Assembly: GCA_900074745.1 (NCBI GenBank)
Contig: LT598469.1
Span: 1,178,001 to 1,242,000, forward strand
Length of the DNA stretch: 64,000 nt
Direction of reading: 5' to 3'
Origin: Lachancea mirantina
Taxonomy: Eukaryota; Ascomycota; Saccharomycetes; Saccharomycetales; Saccharomycetaceae
The position numbers were made by a program, and so were the translations under genes. Below, piece by piece: positions 49,503 to 60,525 of the stretch. Positions within the stretch are counted from its first letter, which is position 1. Each line of letters begins with the position of its first letter. Below the pieces are notes generated by a model. That model made no database searches. It was not told the DNA's origin and saw only the letters and a list, made by a program, of their open reading frames with translations.

Positions 49503-49546
49503 ATGCACATCCCAGTGCCGTATATGCAGCAGATACAAAAGAATTC

Positions 49547-50818
<1,272 letters not shown>

Positions 50819-50952
50819 CTATCTGATCGAACGAATAACCCAGGCTTTCATTGGACGTTCGTGACTTCTTTAAGACTTTCTCGCACACCTAATCTGCCGG
50901 GGACTCTCGTTTTTCGTTTTTCTTTGTTCGTTATCTCTTGATGCTATCTACA

Positions 50953-51438
50953 CTAGTATATGTCTGACTTGTGGAAGTCGTGGATGAGCCCGTACCTGGC
51001 CATCTGCCTTCCCTTCTGGCTCTCAGACTTGTATCTGGCGTCGTCGCGCTCCTGCTTCATCTGCGAGGCCTCTTCGAACGGTATTTGTTCCATCTGCACA
51101 AGTGGCTCATCTTCTTTGTCAATGTCTACCTCGCCCAGCATCACTACATTCTCTCCGCGCACCATGAATACCCCGCACTCATTTTCCGCGTACTTATTTT
51201 CCTCCGTAATGTATATTCTTTCGACGCAATGCTGCAAAATAAGGTTGGCGTATTGGTCGAAGGTACGCAGTATTCCAAACAGCATACGACCATCACGAAG
51301 CAAAACAAATATTTTCCGGTCAACGGATCCAACAATTGCCGCTGTCGTGGTAAAGTTGTATTGGTCCAGGTAAAGATCTGCCTCCCCTTCGGTGATTTTA
51401 GACTTGCCAGGCGCAGGGGATCCCCTCGATTCTGACAT
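50953..51438 (-). CDS. LSM1: Lsm1, subunit of the cytoplasmic Lsm1-7 mRNA-decay ring
   Basis: 161 residues (172 in S. cerevisiae, YJL124C). Sm1 motif about 42-75 (VDRKIFVLLRDGRMLFGILRT-type, FDQYANLIL) and Sm2 about 92-108 (GVFMVRGENVVMLGEV), followed by the Lsm1-specific C-terminal helix (about 120-161) needed for RNA binding with Pat1. The complex binds oligoadenylated 3' ends and promotes decapping in P-bodies. The promoter region is shared with FMP46. Confidence 0.96.
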   Translation of the reverse strand: MSESRGSPAPGKSKITEGEADLYLDQYNFTTTAAIVGSVDRKIFVLLRDGRMLFGILRTFDQYANLILQHCVERIYITEENKYAENECGVFMVRGENVVMLGEVDIDKEDEPLVQMEQIPFEEASQMKQERDDARYKSESQKGRQMARYGLIHDFHKSDIY

Positions 51439-51889
51439 CTTTAGAACCGCAGAGTTTGTGTGAATTATTTAACAAGCCGACTCGTTGCACAACAGCCCAG
51501 TCTCAGCTTTATCTCTTATTGAACCTCATCTCTCTGTTTATGAGCCTCGTATCCTATGGTCCAATTGTCTTAAAATTTTCCAAATTGAAAACTGTCACGT
51601 GAATATCCATTTGAAAATTGTCGAGCAATTTTTGGCCAAATGACGGTGCTAGAATAAATCTTGGTCAATATTCGTCAATATCATTAGAAGATGTTTGGTC
51701 TGCCCAATGATTAGCCGATTGTCGTAGTAGTGCCCATTATTTGTAGTTGATAGGTATTGCAAGCCGTTGTCGATCCTTATGGCATGGATTTTTGGAAGTA
51801 TTTTTTTTCACTAGGAAGATGGATTCTTGCATATAGTCTTGCTTTGCTAGAGTTCCGATTGAGAGACAAATCGACAACTTTGAACCGGA
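51439..51889. promoter_or_regulatory. Divergent promoter LSM1 / FMP46
   Basis: 451 bp. TCACGTGA at 51595-51602 is a Cbf1-type site. An eight-base T run occurs near 51802. No other feature recognised. Confidence 0.4.
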
Positions 51890-52276
51890 ATGTCGCTCTT
51901 TAAATCTTTACAGAACAGCCCTAGGATTATAAGCGTTTTCACGCACGACGTAGGATTCAAACCGGCTTCTTCGATCTTGCAAGAACTCCGGGCAGACCAG
52001 AATCCAAAATTTGACATTGAAGTACACACCAAGTTTCCTACACTCGACCAGTTGAAGTACATGCAGACTATTAATGCGAGCCTAGTGGGCAAGCAGGTGC
52101 CCCATCTCGGCACTCTTTTGACCAAATCCTCGTCGAACAGTGTCTTCGGACAGGACTTAGGGGACAGCGTAAAGGCCGGCAACTGGAACTCGAAGACTGC
52201 GCTGTGGGTGGACTGGGAGAAAAAAAAGATGGGAACAGATGCGCAGAGTGTCGAGAAGGCACTGCGGCCGCAGTGA
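51890..52276 (+). CDS. FMP46: Fmp46, mitochondrial thioredoxin-fold protein
   Basis: 128 residues (133 in S. cerevisiae, YKR049C). A DUF1687 redox-fold domain covers most of it: SPRIISVFTHDVGFKPASSILQEL, FDIEVHTKFPTLDQLKYM and the C-terminal KTALWVDWEKKKMGTD. No CxxC pair is present. The mitochondrial role is not well defined. Convergent with MTC1, 104 bp apart. In S. cerevisiae it belongs to the chromosome XI series, so here it breaks the YJL124C-YJL123C order. Confidence 0.9.
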   Translation: MSLFKSLQNSPRIISVFTHDVGFKPASSILQELRADQNPKFDIEVHTKFPTLDQLKYMQTINASLVGKQVPHLGTLLTKSSSNSVFGQDLGDSVKAGNWNSKTALWVDWEKKKMGTDAQSVEKALRPQ

Positions 52277-52380
52277 GCGACTCTTGCGGCCCCTCCCTAT
52301 TTCTTTCTATAGTTGTTATGCACACTAGGTTCGATACGAAAATAAGCTTATGGATGAAAACTACTGAGGTGATAACGCGA

Positions 52381-53709
52381 CTACTCGAACCCCATGCGTT
52401 CGATGATATAGTTTTGAGCAACAACTCCAAATGTCAGGCTGAGCCCGTCCTCGACCCATTCTTTGACCCATTCGCTGGGGTCGATATCCTCAGGCTGGGT
52501 GTTATCGTCGTCGCTCTCTTTAGCAGTGGCTTGCGGCTTCTCTGCATCGTGCTCGTCCCTCGCCTTGAGCGCCGACGTCCCCTCCAGCCAGTCGGCCCAC
52601 TTCTGAGGGAAACCTTGAGACCTCGTGATTGACGTTGTGTCGTTGGTCACGTCCTTGAGTACCACAACGAAACTGAAGTTTCCGGGCTGCGCTGCATCCG
52701 TGGTCGTGATTCCAGCGTCTTGAGACTTGACAGGGATCGCGACGGGAAGAACCGAAATGAAAAGATCTGATATGTTCTGCTCTTCATTCGTCTGTTGCCG
52801 TTCATGGCCGGAGACGTCGACACGCTGTTTCTCGAGCTCCTCCTTGGCAGCGTTGAACAGCTTGACAGCGTTGTTGATATTGGCAAACGCCAATTTTTCG
52901 CCGTCCGTGAATTTGCCCGTGAACAAGTTGAGATGGCGTTTACCGTCGTCTTTACGACGTTCACCCTCAATGGGGTGATCCCACTCGTCGACAAATATAC
53001 GCACTCCACTCTGGACTTGTGAGCTTAGAACTCTGTCGAACTGCTGCTCTACGTGGTATGGCAGCATTGGGTACCCAACAAGGTCGTGCACCAAGTGTAT
53101 GCGCAGTACCTCATCCGTCTCGCCAACGACAATCCGGGTCAGGTTCTTGGCCAGGGTAGAAATCGTGGTGGCTGAGATCTTGGAACCCAGCGACGTCGTC
53201 TGGAGCCTAGATGCAATGCCTTGTTGTTCGTGAGCCAAACGGTCCTTCAATTGGTTGGCTTGTTCCGCCGTTTTGGAAAAAAACGAGTTCACCGTTGCCG
53301 AGCCTGAAGACGACCACCAATTGGAGATTGAAGTAATTGGATCGTTGAGGGGTTGTTGACTCTCCTCCTCGTAGTCATGTTGCTCAACCTTTTCAGGCGC
53401 TGGGGCCCTTGTCTCCGAGCCTGCGGATTTCAAACCTTCGTTATCAGCGCCTGTTTCACTCGCGTTGGCCCCATGTTTCTTGTCCTCGGCCCCCAATCCG
53501 GCGTCAGGTGTCTCGTCGGGTGTTTTGGTCGTGCCTTTGGGCTTGTTGAGACTCAAATTGCTCTGCTCAAGTTCGTCAAGGAAATCAAGGATTTCACTGT
53601 CTTCTTGGCGACCTTTCTTCACCTCTTTGTTCCCAGTTTCTTTACCTTCAGGTAAAGAATCCAAAAATTGAAGGACATCTTCAGCTTCAGTAGACTTTTT
53701 GTCACCCAT
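52381..53709 (-). CDS. MTC1: Mtc1, Golgi/COPI-associated protein
   Basis: 442 residues (478 in S. cerevisiae, YJL123C). The ATG at 53709 starts MGDKKSTEAEDVLQFLDSLP, matching the family N-terminus. An acidic, low-complexity first 150 residues precede a conserved core (about 160-440) with WWSSSGSATVNSFFSKTAEQ, LVHDLVGYPMLPYHVEQQFD and the conserved C-terminus PSEWVKEWVEDGLSLTFGVV. Known in yeast from telomere-capping genetics and found with early-Golgi COPI vesicles; the biochemical role is unclear. Confidence 0.92.
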   Translation of the reverse strand: MGDKKSTEAEDVLQFLDSLPEGKETGNKEVKKGRQEDSEILDFLDELEQSNLSLNKPKGTTKTPDETPDAGLGAEDKKHGANASETGADNEGLKSAGSETRAPAPEKVEQHDYEEESQQPLNDPITSISNWWSSSGSATVNSFFSKTAEQANQLKDRLAHEQQGIASRLQTTSLGSKISATTISTLAKNLTRIVVGETDEVLRIHLVHDLVGYPMLPYHVEQQFDRVLSSQVQSGVRIFVDEWDHPIEGERRKDDGKRHLNLFTGKFTDGEKLAFANINNAVKLFNAAKEELEKQRVDVSGHERQQTNEEQNISDLFISVLPVAIPVKSQDAGITTTDAAQPGNFSFVVVLKDVTNDTTSITRSQGFPQKWADWLEGTSALKARDEHDAEKPQATAKESDDDNTQPEDIDPSEWVKEWVEDGLSLTFGVVAQNYIIERMGFE

Positions 53710-54356
53710 TGTATCTAGCAACCCTTCGCTTTAAGCGAAACCTTAAAAAATAGGGCTCTTGGGCTTGTTCTTATTGTATTGCAAGTAGTCCTTCCCTTCC
53801 TTGACGGATCATGTCTAAATCATAAGCCTGTTTGGAAGTCACTGCACACGGAATCGAATATTTCACCTGAACATTCACACTACACCGCCGGGGGCAGAAA
53901 CTATATCAGGTTTATACGTTTCCATACAGGTTTTAGAGGTTAACTTGGACTGCGGGTGGTGCTCTGGGGGGCCCATTCTCCTGTCTGTAGATGATGAAGA
54001 TGTAAAAACGATTTCGTCTAAAGTGATTCATGAATCAAAACCCAAACTACCTGAACTACGTGCGATTTGAGTGGTAACCAAAGAGCTTTGTGGTGGCTAA
54101 AATCCCACTCAGTTTGCAATCGTAGTTTCTTGACCATGTAAAGCGTCGTTATTGATATCTTTGGCGGAGTTTTCCTCGGTTCGTACATAACTACTGAAAA
54201 ATTTTAAGATTCTAAGCGCATCTCTTCACTGAGATGCCCATCTCATCGCACTGTTACCGAATAAGAATAGACCTAGTACAAGCGACAAGAACTCGTTTGC
54301 TTCAGTAATTTTGGTAATATAGCGAAACATTTGTCCCGCAGCTTACACATATAGCT
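53710..54356. promoter_or_regulatory. Divergent promoter MTC1 / ALB1
   Basis: 647 bp with the RRPE and PAC boxes (listed separately) on the ALB1 side. No gene seen. Confidence 0.45.
54195..54249 (+). promoter_or_regulatory. RRPE and PAC boxes of ALB1
   Basis: TGAAAAATTT (RRPE, Stb3) at 54195-54204 and CTCATCGC (PAC on the minus strand) at 54242-54249, about 110-160 bp before the ALB1 ATG. The pair is the hallmark of the ribosome-biogenesis regulon. Confidence 0.75.
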
Positions 54357-54833
54357 ATGCCTTCGAAGAACTCTATCAATAGGCCGCACCATACTACCAC
54401 TGTCAACCACAAGATCCGCTCGCTAGCCAAGAAAAGAGATGCGCGGGAAAGGGCGGGCCTTTTGCAACCAGCGAGATCTGACGCGAGGTCCAAGTCTGGC
54501 GAGATTCGCTCGATACCGATCGACTTGTATAAAGGCGAACACGGCTCTCACGGTCCTATCACCACCAAGACGCTGTCTAAGAAAAGGGCTAAGAAAATCG
54601 AAAGAAATCTCAAATACGCCGAACAGCGCAAATTGCTAGTAGATGTGCAGAAAAAAGCTGAGGATAGCATGGAAATCGACCGAGTGAAGTCTGTAGAGAA
54701 AAGGGCGGGCGAAACGACCGCTCTTTCAAGAGTCAAAGCTGCCATTTTCCAAGTTCTTGACGACTCTACTAACACCGGACTCGTCTTGGAGAACGGCAAT
54801 GGCACGACGCTTGGCGGCCCATTTTTCCCTTAA
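54357..54833 (+). CDS. ALB1: Alb1, shuttling pre-60S factor
   Basis: 158 residues (175 in S. cerevisiae, YJL122W), strongly basic. Conserved start MPSKNSINRP, the segment RERAGLLQPARSDARSKSGEI (about 30-50), TLSKKRAKKIERNLKYAEQRKLL (about 75-97) and the end GNGTTLGGPFFP. With Arx1 it rides pre-60S particles from nucleolus to cytoplasm and is released by Rei1. RRPE and PAC boxes upstream agree with this role. Convergent with RPE1. Confidence 0.96.
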   Translation: MPSKNSINRPHHTTTVNHKIRSLAKKRDARERAGLLQPARSDARSKSGEIRSIPIDLYKGEHGSHGPITTKTLSKKRAKKIERNLKYAEQRKLLVDVQKKAEDSMEIDRVKSVEKRAGETTALSRVKAAIFQVLDDSTNTGLVLENGNGTTLGGPFFP

Positions 54834-54937
54834 AATGGGAAGCGGCGACTCTAGTTATATAACTGTATATTAGCATTTGAATCAAAGGGAACACACTGTG
54901 ATAAAAATCCTCGAATCCAGAGCGCTGCGGAGGGAGC

Positions 54938-55672
54938 TCACTTTAAGAGACCCCTCTTTTCAAGACTGGCAGAGACTTCAGATTTCATGAACGAGATGAC
55001 GTCTGCGGGATCCGAGGCCGTGAAAACGCTGGTACCAGCGACGATCACATTAGCACCAGCTTTGGCTGCGTGGGGGATAGTCTCTTTGCCCAGGCCACCG
55101 TCAACCTGTATGTCAAGATTGGGAAATTTTTCGCGCAAAGTCTCGACTTTTGGCATCATGTCGAGCATGAATTTTTGGCCACCGAAACCGGGCTCGACGG
55201 TCATGACGAGAGCCATGTCCAAGTGTGGAGCGAGCTCGAACAGAACATCAACTGGGGTGCCTGGTTTGATAGCGCACGCAGCACGGATTCCGTGCGATTT
55301 TATGAGCTTGGCGAGACCTAGCGGGTCCGAAGTAGCTTCATAGTGGAACGTGAACTGGTCAGCACCGCACTTGACAAAGTCGGCGACCCATTGTTCAGGG
55401 TTTTCGACCATCATGTGACAGTCAAAAAAAGCGGACGGAGTAGTAGTAGACGCGCCGCTCTCGCTCTCTCGCTCTTTGAATCCGGCTCTCGGAACGGCTT
55501 TTCTCAGACTTGCGACAATGGGCTGTCCCAGCGTAATATTTGGCACGAAATGGCCGTCCATGACGTCAATGTGGAGCCAGTCGGCACCGGCATTAATAAC
55601 TCTATGGCATTCGCAGCCCAGATTCGCGAAGTCGGAGGCTAGGATGCTGGGTGCGACAATTGGTTTGACCAT
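54938..55672 (-). CDS. RPE1: Ribulose-phosphate 3-epimerase
   Basis: 244 residues (238 in S. cerevisiae, YJL121C). A TIM barrel with APSILASDF at the start, [12 protein letters not shown] (catalytic Asp and metal His), [21 protein letters not shown] and QVDGGLG with the second catalytic Asp. It interconverts ribulose-5-P and xylulose-5-P in the pentose phosphate pathway in the cytosol. Near residues 66-82 is a Ser/Glu/Thr loop longer than usual for bacterial enzymes; S. cerevisiae also has an insert there. Confidence 0.97.
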   Translation of the reverse strand: MVKPIVAPSILASDFANLGCECHRVINAGADWLHIDVMDGHFVPNITLGQPIVASLRKAVPRAGFKERESESGASTTTPSAFFDCHMMVENPEQWVADFVKCGADQFTFHYEATSDPLGLAKLIKSHGIRAACAIKPGTPVDVLFELAPHLDMALVMTVEPGFGGQKFMLDMMPKVETLREKFPNLDIQVDGGLGKETIPHAAKAGANVIVAGTSVFTASDPADVISFMKSEVSASLEKRGLLK

Positions 55673-55909
55673 GTTAATTTAGATGTGGATCAATTCTTGA
55701 ACGAGACAGCTTTCAAACGAAACACTTAAAGAACCAAATAATCTTGTAATTAAACTCGTAGCTCTGAATCCAAACGTAAAGCTAATTCCCACAACTCCCG
55801 CTGGAAACAATCTTTCTTTACCGGAAATTCAAATTTCTGTTCTTGCAAAATCCTCTTAACAATGTCTCCTACTATTCCTTACATTAGTTCTACCTGCAGT
55901 TAGAAATTC

Positions 55910-55917
55910 AAAAAAAA
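55910..55917 (-). terminator. Pol III terminator of tRNA-Tyr
   Basis: Eight T residues on the minus strand, 10 nt past the tRNA 3' end. Confidence 0.75.
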
Positions 55918-55927
55918 TAAACAAAGA

Positions 55928-56017
55928 TCTCTCGGGGGCGATTCGAACGCCCGATCTCAAGATTACAATTGAAACACATTACAGTCTTGCGCCTTAAACC
56001 AACTTGGCTACCGAGAG
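55928..56017 (-). tRNA. tRNA-Tyr (anticodon GUA) with a 15-nt intron
   Basis: Acceptor stem CTCTCGG/CCGAGAG with discriminator A, D-arm GCCAAGTTGGTTTAAGGC, anticodon loop CTGTAA interrupted after position 37 by the intron (TGTGTTTCAATTGTA), T-arm GGGCG-TTCGAAT-CGCCC. The mature length is 75 nt. The sequence is nearly identical to S. cerevisiae tRNA-Tyr outside the intron. S. cerevisiae introns carry UAC to pair with the anticodon; here AUUGU could pair with GUAAU using two wobble pairs. Confidence 0.97.
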
Positions 56018-58167
56018 TACTTAATAGTTGCTAGAGGATTCCTGTTATTTAAGACGTCTTACCCAGCATCAAATCCTTTCCTACTAGCAAGACCCAGTTT
56101 AATAGACTATGCTAACAGAGGCTTTTCATGCCAAGGTCATCGGGAAAAAATAACGTAGAGCCCCATAAACTTCACTAAAGCCACTGAGCAGCGTAAAAAT
56201 CTTGAACGAACTGGACAGGACACCCGAGCCATGCAAGCCATTGCTCAATTCCGCCCAAGGTCAGTCCCAAAGAGTGTCACGTGACCACTGCTACAATACA
56301 ATCGTAGGGACCTGTTCATCCCGATAATGGCCTTCAAAAGGCTACCCATTTGTTATGTACGAAGTTATCAAACATGTGACAAGCCAGATAACTTCTATAG
56401 CGGGCAGATCACTGGGAGACTTAATCGTTTTGTCGGACATCCTAACTATCTCTCAGTTGGATTGAGTTGAAGTACAGCGACCTTAGCAAACCGTCAAATT
56501 CGGGCCCCAATGCTCCCACAATCAGACATCTATGTCAGAAAACGCGGCTCCATATCACGTGACTCCACATCTGGCCTGGTTTTCCTGTCTACACGGCGAT
56601 GACATCTGACAATTGCAACATTACGATTTAGTAAAAACGATTTGAAGCCGAAGCAAAGATGTCTACTATTAAGCTTAACCGGTGTTCGGGTTGATCAGAT
56701 TCGTGAATTTTTCACTTGATTTCTTCAAATTTCTCTTAATTGCAAAGTACATCGGGTGTTGAGTACTTGTAACTCTCAATGATTAGCTTGAGGATATGAC
56801 AGGTATACAGATTATCAAATTATTCCCTTTTTATACAATTCTTGTCAAACCATTTCTAGTTTTCTATCCGTTACTTTCGATGTAACAAGCGGCAAAGTCC
56901 GAGCACACGTCATTCGTCTTACCACTGATGGTCTCGTTTCGATGGTTTACTAATTCTTGTGACATCACTGGAATCAATGAGCTCCTAATTGTTTTCTAGG
57001 ATGCTCATCATTTGCTCAATCTGCTTATTTTAGTTAGTCATCGTGGTCACGTTATAGTGCAATTTGACGATGTCACTTCCCCATTATCTGCCGCTTACAA
57101 AAGAAGCATTTGAAATGCTTATGGGACAGAGAATTTCTCCATAGGCCCGTTTCAACACCAATTTGATGCTCAACGGTCGAAACGCTTATTCAGCTGTTTC
57201 GAGATACACCATACATATTTTCAGTCACGTACTGAATAGCAAGCCTAAGAACAATAATTCTCGAAAACCATAATCCGAACAAAGTCAATATAAAAGACAT
57301 TTTCAGAGCTCGAGTTTCACCGACCAGCTCGGGCACATCACGGCTAGGTGCGCATTTGTCAACCTCTCTTCCCTGAGAAACTGTGGCAGTGGTCACGTGC
57401 CTTGGGCGTCAGTATTTCCGCCGTCTCGGTGAGTGTGCTTCAAGACCGGTGCGATGTATACGACACAAGGTTGGGGGGATTCGGCATTCAAATCTTTAGA
57501 GTAGTCTAAAGGAGTTGGTTGTCGTACAGAGACCCTTCGCAGTCACAGAGGTACCGTGCCCCGGCACCTTTTCTTTTAGGAAATCATCGAGTTTACCAAA
57601 CCCTAGTAGGGTTTCGAAAATAAAGAAAACACCTGCGAACCTGACCCTGGTGAGCACCGCAAGACTGGTTATATAGAGGCTTCTGGGTCTCGATAAAATA
57701 ATGATCTCTTAATTACGTAAAAAGTAAGCTTCCACTTTTGCAGCCTACGGAGCAAAAAATAAAGATGGCTCCCCCATTTTGGCAACTTGCAAGTCAAAAT
57801 TTAAACATTTCTGGGCAATTGGCTTGAGATTCCAGCTTGATTCCAGGTTCTCACGAGTTTCGTCTTCTTTGCCCTACACGTGAGCTAGTTTTTTCTTATT
57901 TTGACAAGCTTATACCCACTTTATAGGACGTGGTTTCGTGGGGGCGTGATGGAAAAAAACGTTGACGAGAATCTGAACTGAACTTGTTAAGGTTTGCAAC
58001 TGAACCGAGAAGTGACATTAAGGTTACATTTTGTGGCTTTTGTGGGTACTCTTGCAAGATAATTCAGGTAGAGAAGACCCGTCGAGACCTGTTAAGACTC
58101 TGTCGTATTCAATTTGGAACTTTTTGGCCTGAAACTAGACGAGGTACAGACGATTAAGCAGCAACCA
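56018..58167. other. 2.15 kb gene-poor region between tRNA-Tyr and NAP1
   Basis: No gene over 60 codons with an ATG and a recognisable product. Contents seen: TCACGTGA at 56278-56285 and TCACGTGAC at 56555-56563, CACGTG at 57394-57399; a 9-bp inverted repeat GAAGTTATC/GATAACTTC (56361-56369 and 56387-56395); AAGCATTT-g-AAATGCTT at 57105-57121; and a 36-codon hydrophobic frame on the minus strand at 57190-57300. No AT-rich CDEII next to a CDEI, so not a point centromere of the S. cerevisiae type. No LTR ends with a target duplication were found. Confidence 0.45.
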
Positions 58168-59466
58168 ATGTCAAAGCCAATCAAGACAACGTCGTCCAAA
58201 ATCGACGCGGCTCCTACGCCGCATAATACGCCGGCAAGCGTTTTGACCAGCAGTTACTTGAAGAACGGTAACCCTGTGCGTGCTATTCCAAATACCATCG
58301 ACGAAGAAGAGATCAATTCTGCTTTGGCGAGCAATCCGCAACTTTTGGCGTCTATACAAGAAAAACTAGGCACTCTGGTCGGCCAGGACAGTGGTTACAT
58401 TGCGTCTTTGCCCCTGGTCGTACGCCAGCGCATTTACGCGCTGATCAAGCTGCAGCGTGACCTGTTCGAGGTCGAGCGCGAGTTCCAGCTCGAAATGTTT
58501 GCCCTGGAGGAAAAATACTTGCGGAAATACGCTCCCATACACAAGCGGCGCTTTGAGTTGGTGTCGGGCAAAGCGGACCCCACCGCGAGCGAGATAGAGG
58601 CCGGGAAGCAGGAGAGTGGCGATTTGGCGCCCGTAGCTGAGGAAGACCACGAGGACACCGCCGAGGATACACAAGTTCGTGGCGTGCCTTCTTTCTGGCT
58701 CACCGCGTTCGAAAACCTGCCTATGGTGTCCCAGACTTTGACCGACCGCGACGCGGAGGTGCTAGACTTTCTTGTCGATGTGCGTCTGGAGTATCTCGTA
58801 GAGGGCCAGCCGGGTTTCAGGCTAGTGTTTGTGTTCAGCGAAGAAAACCCATTTTTTTCCAACAGAGAGCTCACGAAAGCGTACTATTATCAGACTGAGC
58901 TCGGGTACTCGGGTGATTTCATCTACGACCATGCTGAGGGCTGCACGATTGACTGGACCGACAACGAATCCAAGGTCACCGTCGCGGTCGAGAAACGCAA
59001 GCAACGCAACAAGACCACCAAGCAGGTGCGTACCATTGAGAAGATCACGCCTGTCGAGTCGTTTTTCAACTTTTTCGACCCACCAAGATTGCCCCAGAAC
59101 GCGGCTGCCGAACAGGGCGACGACGAGGACGAAGATGATGAAGAGGCGGCAGCAGACTCTGATGCGGAGGATCTAGAGGGCCGACTCGCTTTGGACTATG
59201 CGATCGGAGAGGAGATCAAGGATAAACTCATCCCACGCGCTGTGGATTGGTTCACAGGCACCGCGATGGAATTTGAGTACGACGGCGAAGACGGCGAAGA
59301 TTTCGACGACGACGACGACGATGACGACGAAGATGAAGACGACGACGACGACGACGACGACGAAGACGAAGATCAAGACGATGACGACGAAGACGAAGAC
59401 GAAGAAGACGATTTCAAGAACGCTGCAACGTCCAAAGAACAACCTCCAGAGTGCAAACAGTCGTGA
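58168..59466 (+). CDS. NAP1: Nucleosome assembly protein Nap1
   Basis: 432 residues (417 in S. cerevisiae, YKR048C). The ATG at 58168 (MSKPIKTT) matches the yeast start; codons further upstream in frame have no ATG. The conserved APTPHNTPASVL segment (about 14-25), the long dimerisation helix (about 85-130), the NAP fold (about 165-345: PSFWLTALENLP-type, DRDAEVLDFL, ELGYSGDFIYDHAEGC, TTKQVRTIEKITPVESFFNFF) and a very acidic tail after 365. It chaperones H2A-H2B and binds the cyclin Clb2. The acidic tail is encoded by a GAC/GAA-rich repeat. Confidence 0.97.
   Translation: MSKPIKTTSSKIDAAPTPHNTPASVLTSSYLKNGNPVRAIPNTIDEEEINSALASNPQLLASIQEKLGTLVGQDSGYIASLPLVVRQRIYALIKLQRDLFEVEREFQLEMFALEEKYLRKYAPIHKRRFELVSGKADPTASEIEAGKQESGDLAPVAEEDHEDTAEDTQVRGVPSFWLTAFENLPMVSQTLTDRDAEVLDFLVDVRLEYLVEGQPGFRLVFVFSEENPFFSNRELTKAYYYQTELGYSGDFIYDHAEGCTIDWTDNESKVTVAVEKRKQRNKTTKQVRTIEKITPVESFFNFFDPPRLPQNAAAEQGDDEDEDDEEAAADSDAEDLEGRLALDYAIGEEIKDKLIPRAVDWFTGTAMEFEYDGEDGEDFDDDDDDDDEDEDDDDDDDDEDEDQDDDDEDEDEEDDFKNAATSKEQPPECKQS
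59305..59409 (+). repeat. GAC/GAA trinucleotide repeat encoding the Nap1 acidic tail
   Basis: About 35 codons, nearly all GAC, GAT or GAA, with the longest pure (GAC)n run at about 59338-59361. It encodes Asp/Glu only (one Gln). Likely variable in length between strains. Confidence 0.9.
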
Positions 59467-60525
59467 GTGTGCGACGCGCGCGGGACTCTGACAAACCCGT
59501 GATTTCTAACTCATACACTTCTTCCAGTGCCAGCGCGCTGTATGTCAGCTATATAAACGTAAGCGGTATTTTGAGTTCGCAAAAAAATACACAGTGTTAA
59601 CCCAACGTGTCGTTCGGTGGTGGGCCGTTTAAGATACACCGGAAATTCGGTCTCTAAAGCTTTTTTCCAAGGCATTCCTGATTCTCCATTCCAAAGGCCA
59701 TGGTGTAAAAGACTACGCTGTAGATTGTAGAAAAGACACAAGACAACAAAAAACGATGTAAAGCCACCAAGTCAATTTCAGGGACACCATGAGAAAGATC
59801 TCATAGAGGGCTCCCAGGGAATTAACTTCTACTACTTATCTTACCACTGCGTTGCCGCCCGCTTGCTACCCACTTTCTACTCATTATCGTTCAACACGAC
59901 GCGTCAACGGTTGTAGTCACGGGTTTATCGCTCCCTAAAATTCTTCTCACCCCTTTATAGTAGATAGTGGATACAGTCCTTTGACCTATATCATGTGAAA
60001 AACGTATATATTTATCACATCTGCAGAAAGTTGATGAGGTTCACATCCCTTTGGCATCATTTACCAGATTATTTTAATTTTGGTTCTGTAAAGCTTTGAG
60101 TTGTTACAGTGCTAGGTATAAACCACGAGACCAAGTTGTACTCTTTAAGAACTTGTTAATCGGATTAAGAATTCAGACATCCATACAGGCTTAGCTTTTT
60201 AGAGACTGTTTTAAAGTTGAGAATATTTCGGTGTTTACGGACGTTTCGAGATTAAGTGAGGACCATTTGTTTGAGCGTGCTGAGAACTCGACACGAAAGC
60301 AATACGGGGATTTTAAGAATACCTTTTTTTGCTTTGGTTTATTTTCGGACAGTTTTGACACTGCAAGGCTGAGAAACGATTTTTGGACAAAAAAAAAGTT
60401 TCGCCTTTCTGAACAAACTTGAGCCATCCGGACTATAGCCACAAGGATTCATAAGCGGTTTTTGAACTTTGAAACATACCTTATCGCATTTTTCGCTTAA
60501 CTAAAAGTTACACCAGACTACTAAA
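59467..60525. promoter_or_regulatory. NAP1 3' flank and PET10 promoter
   Basis: 1.06 kb, AT-rich. Short open frames on the minus strand (59511-59741 and 60191-60442) look accidental. Nothing else recognised. Confidence 0.4.

Noticed and set aside
56757-56886. Possible solo LTR beginning TGTTG and ending TAACA near tRNA-Tyr
   Set aside because: No matching target duplication, too short, and no primer-binding or polypurine signal; ends of this kind occur by chance.
56270-57400. Point centromere, suggested by TCACGTGA boxes
   Set aside because: No adjacent 80-bp highly AT-rich CDEII and no TTCCGAA-type CDEIII; the syntenic S. cerevisiae regions are not centromeric either.
59173-59442. Long minus-strand frame of Val/Phe/Ile opposite the NAP1 tail, resembling membrane helices
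   Set aside because: It is the antisense reading of the GAC/GAA repeat; the sense frame encodes the conserved Nap1 acidic tail.
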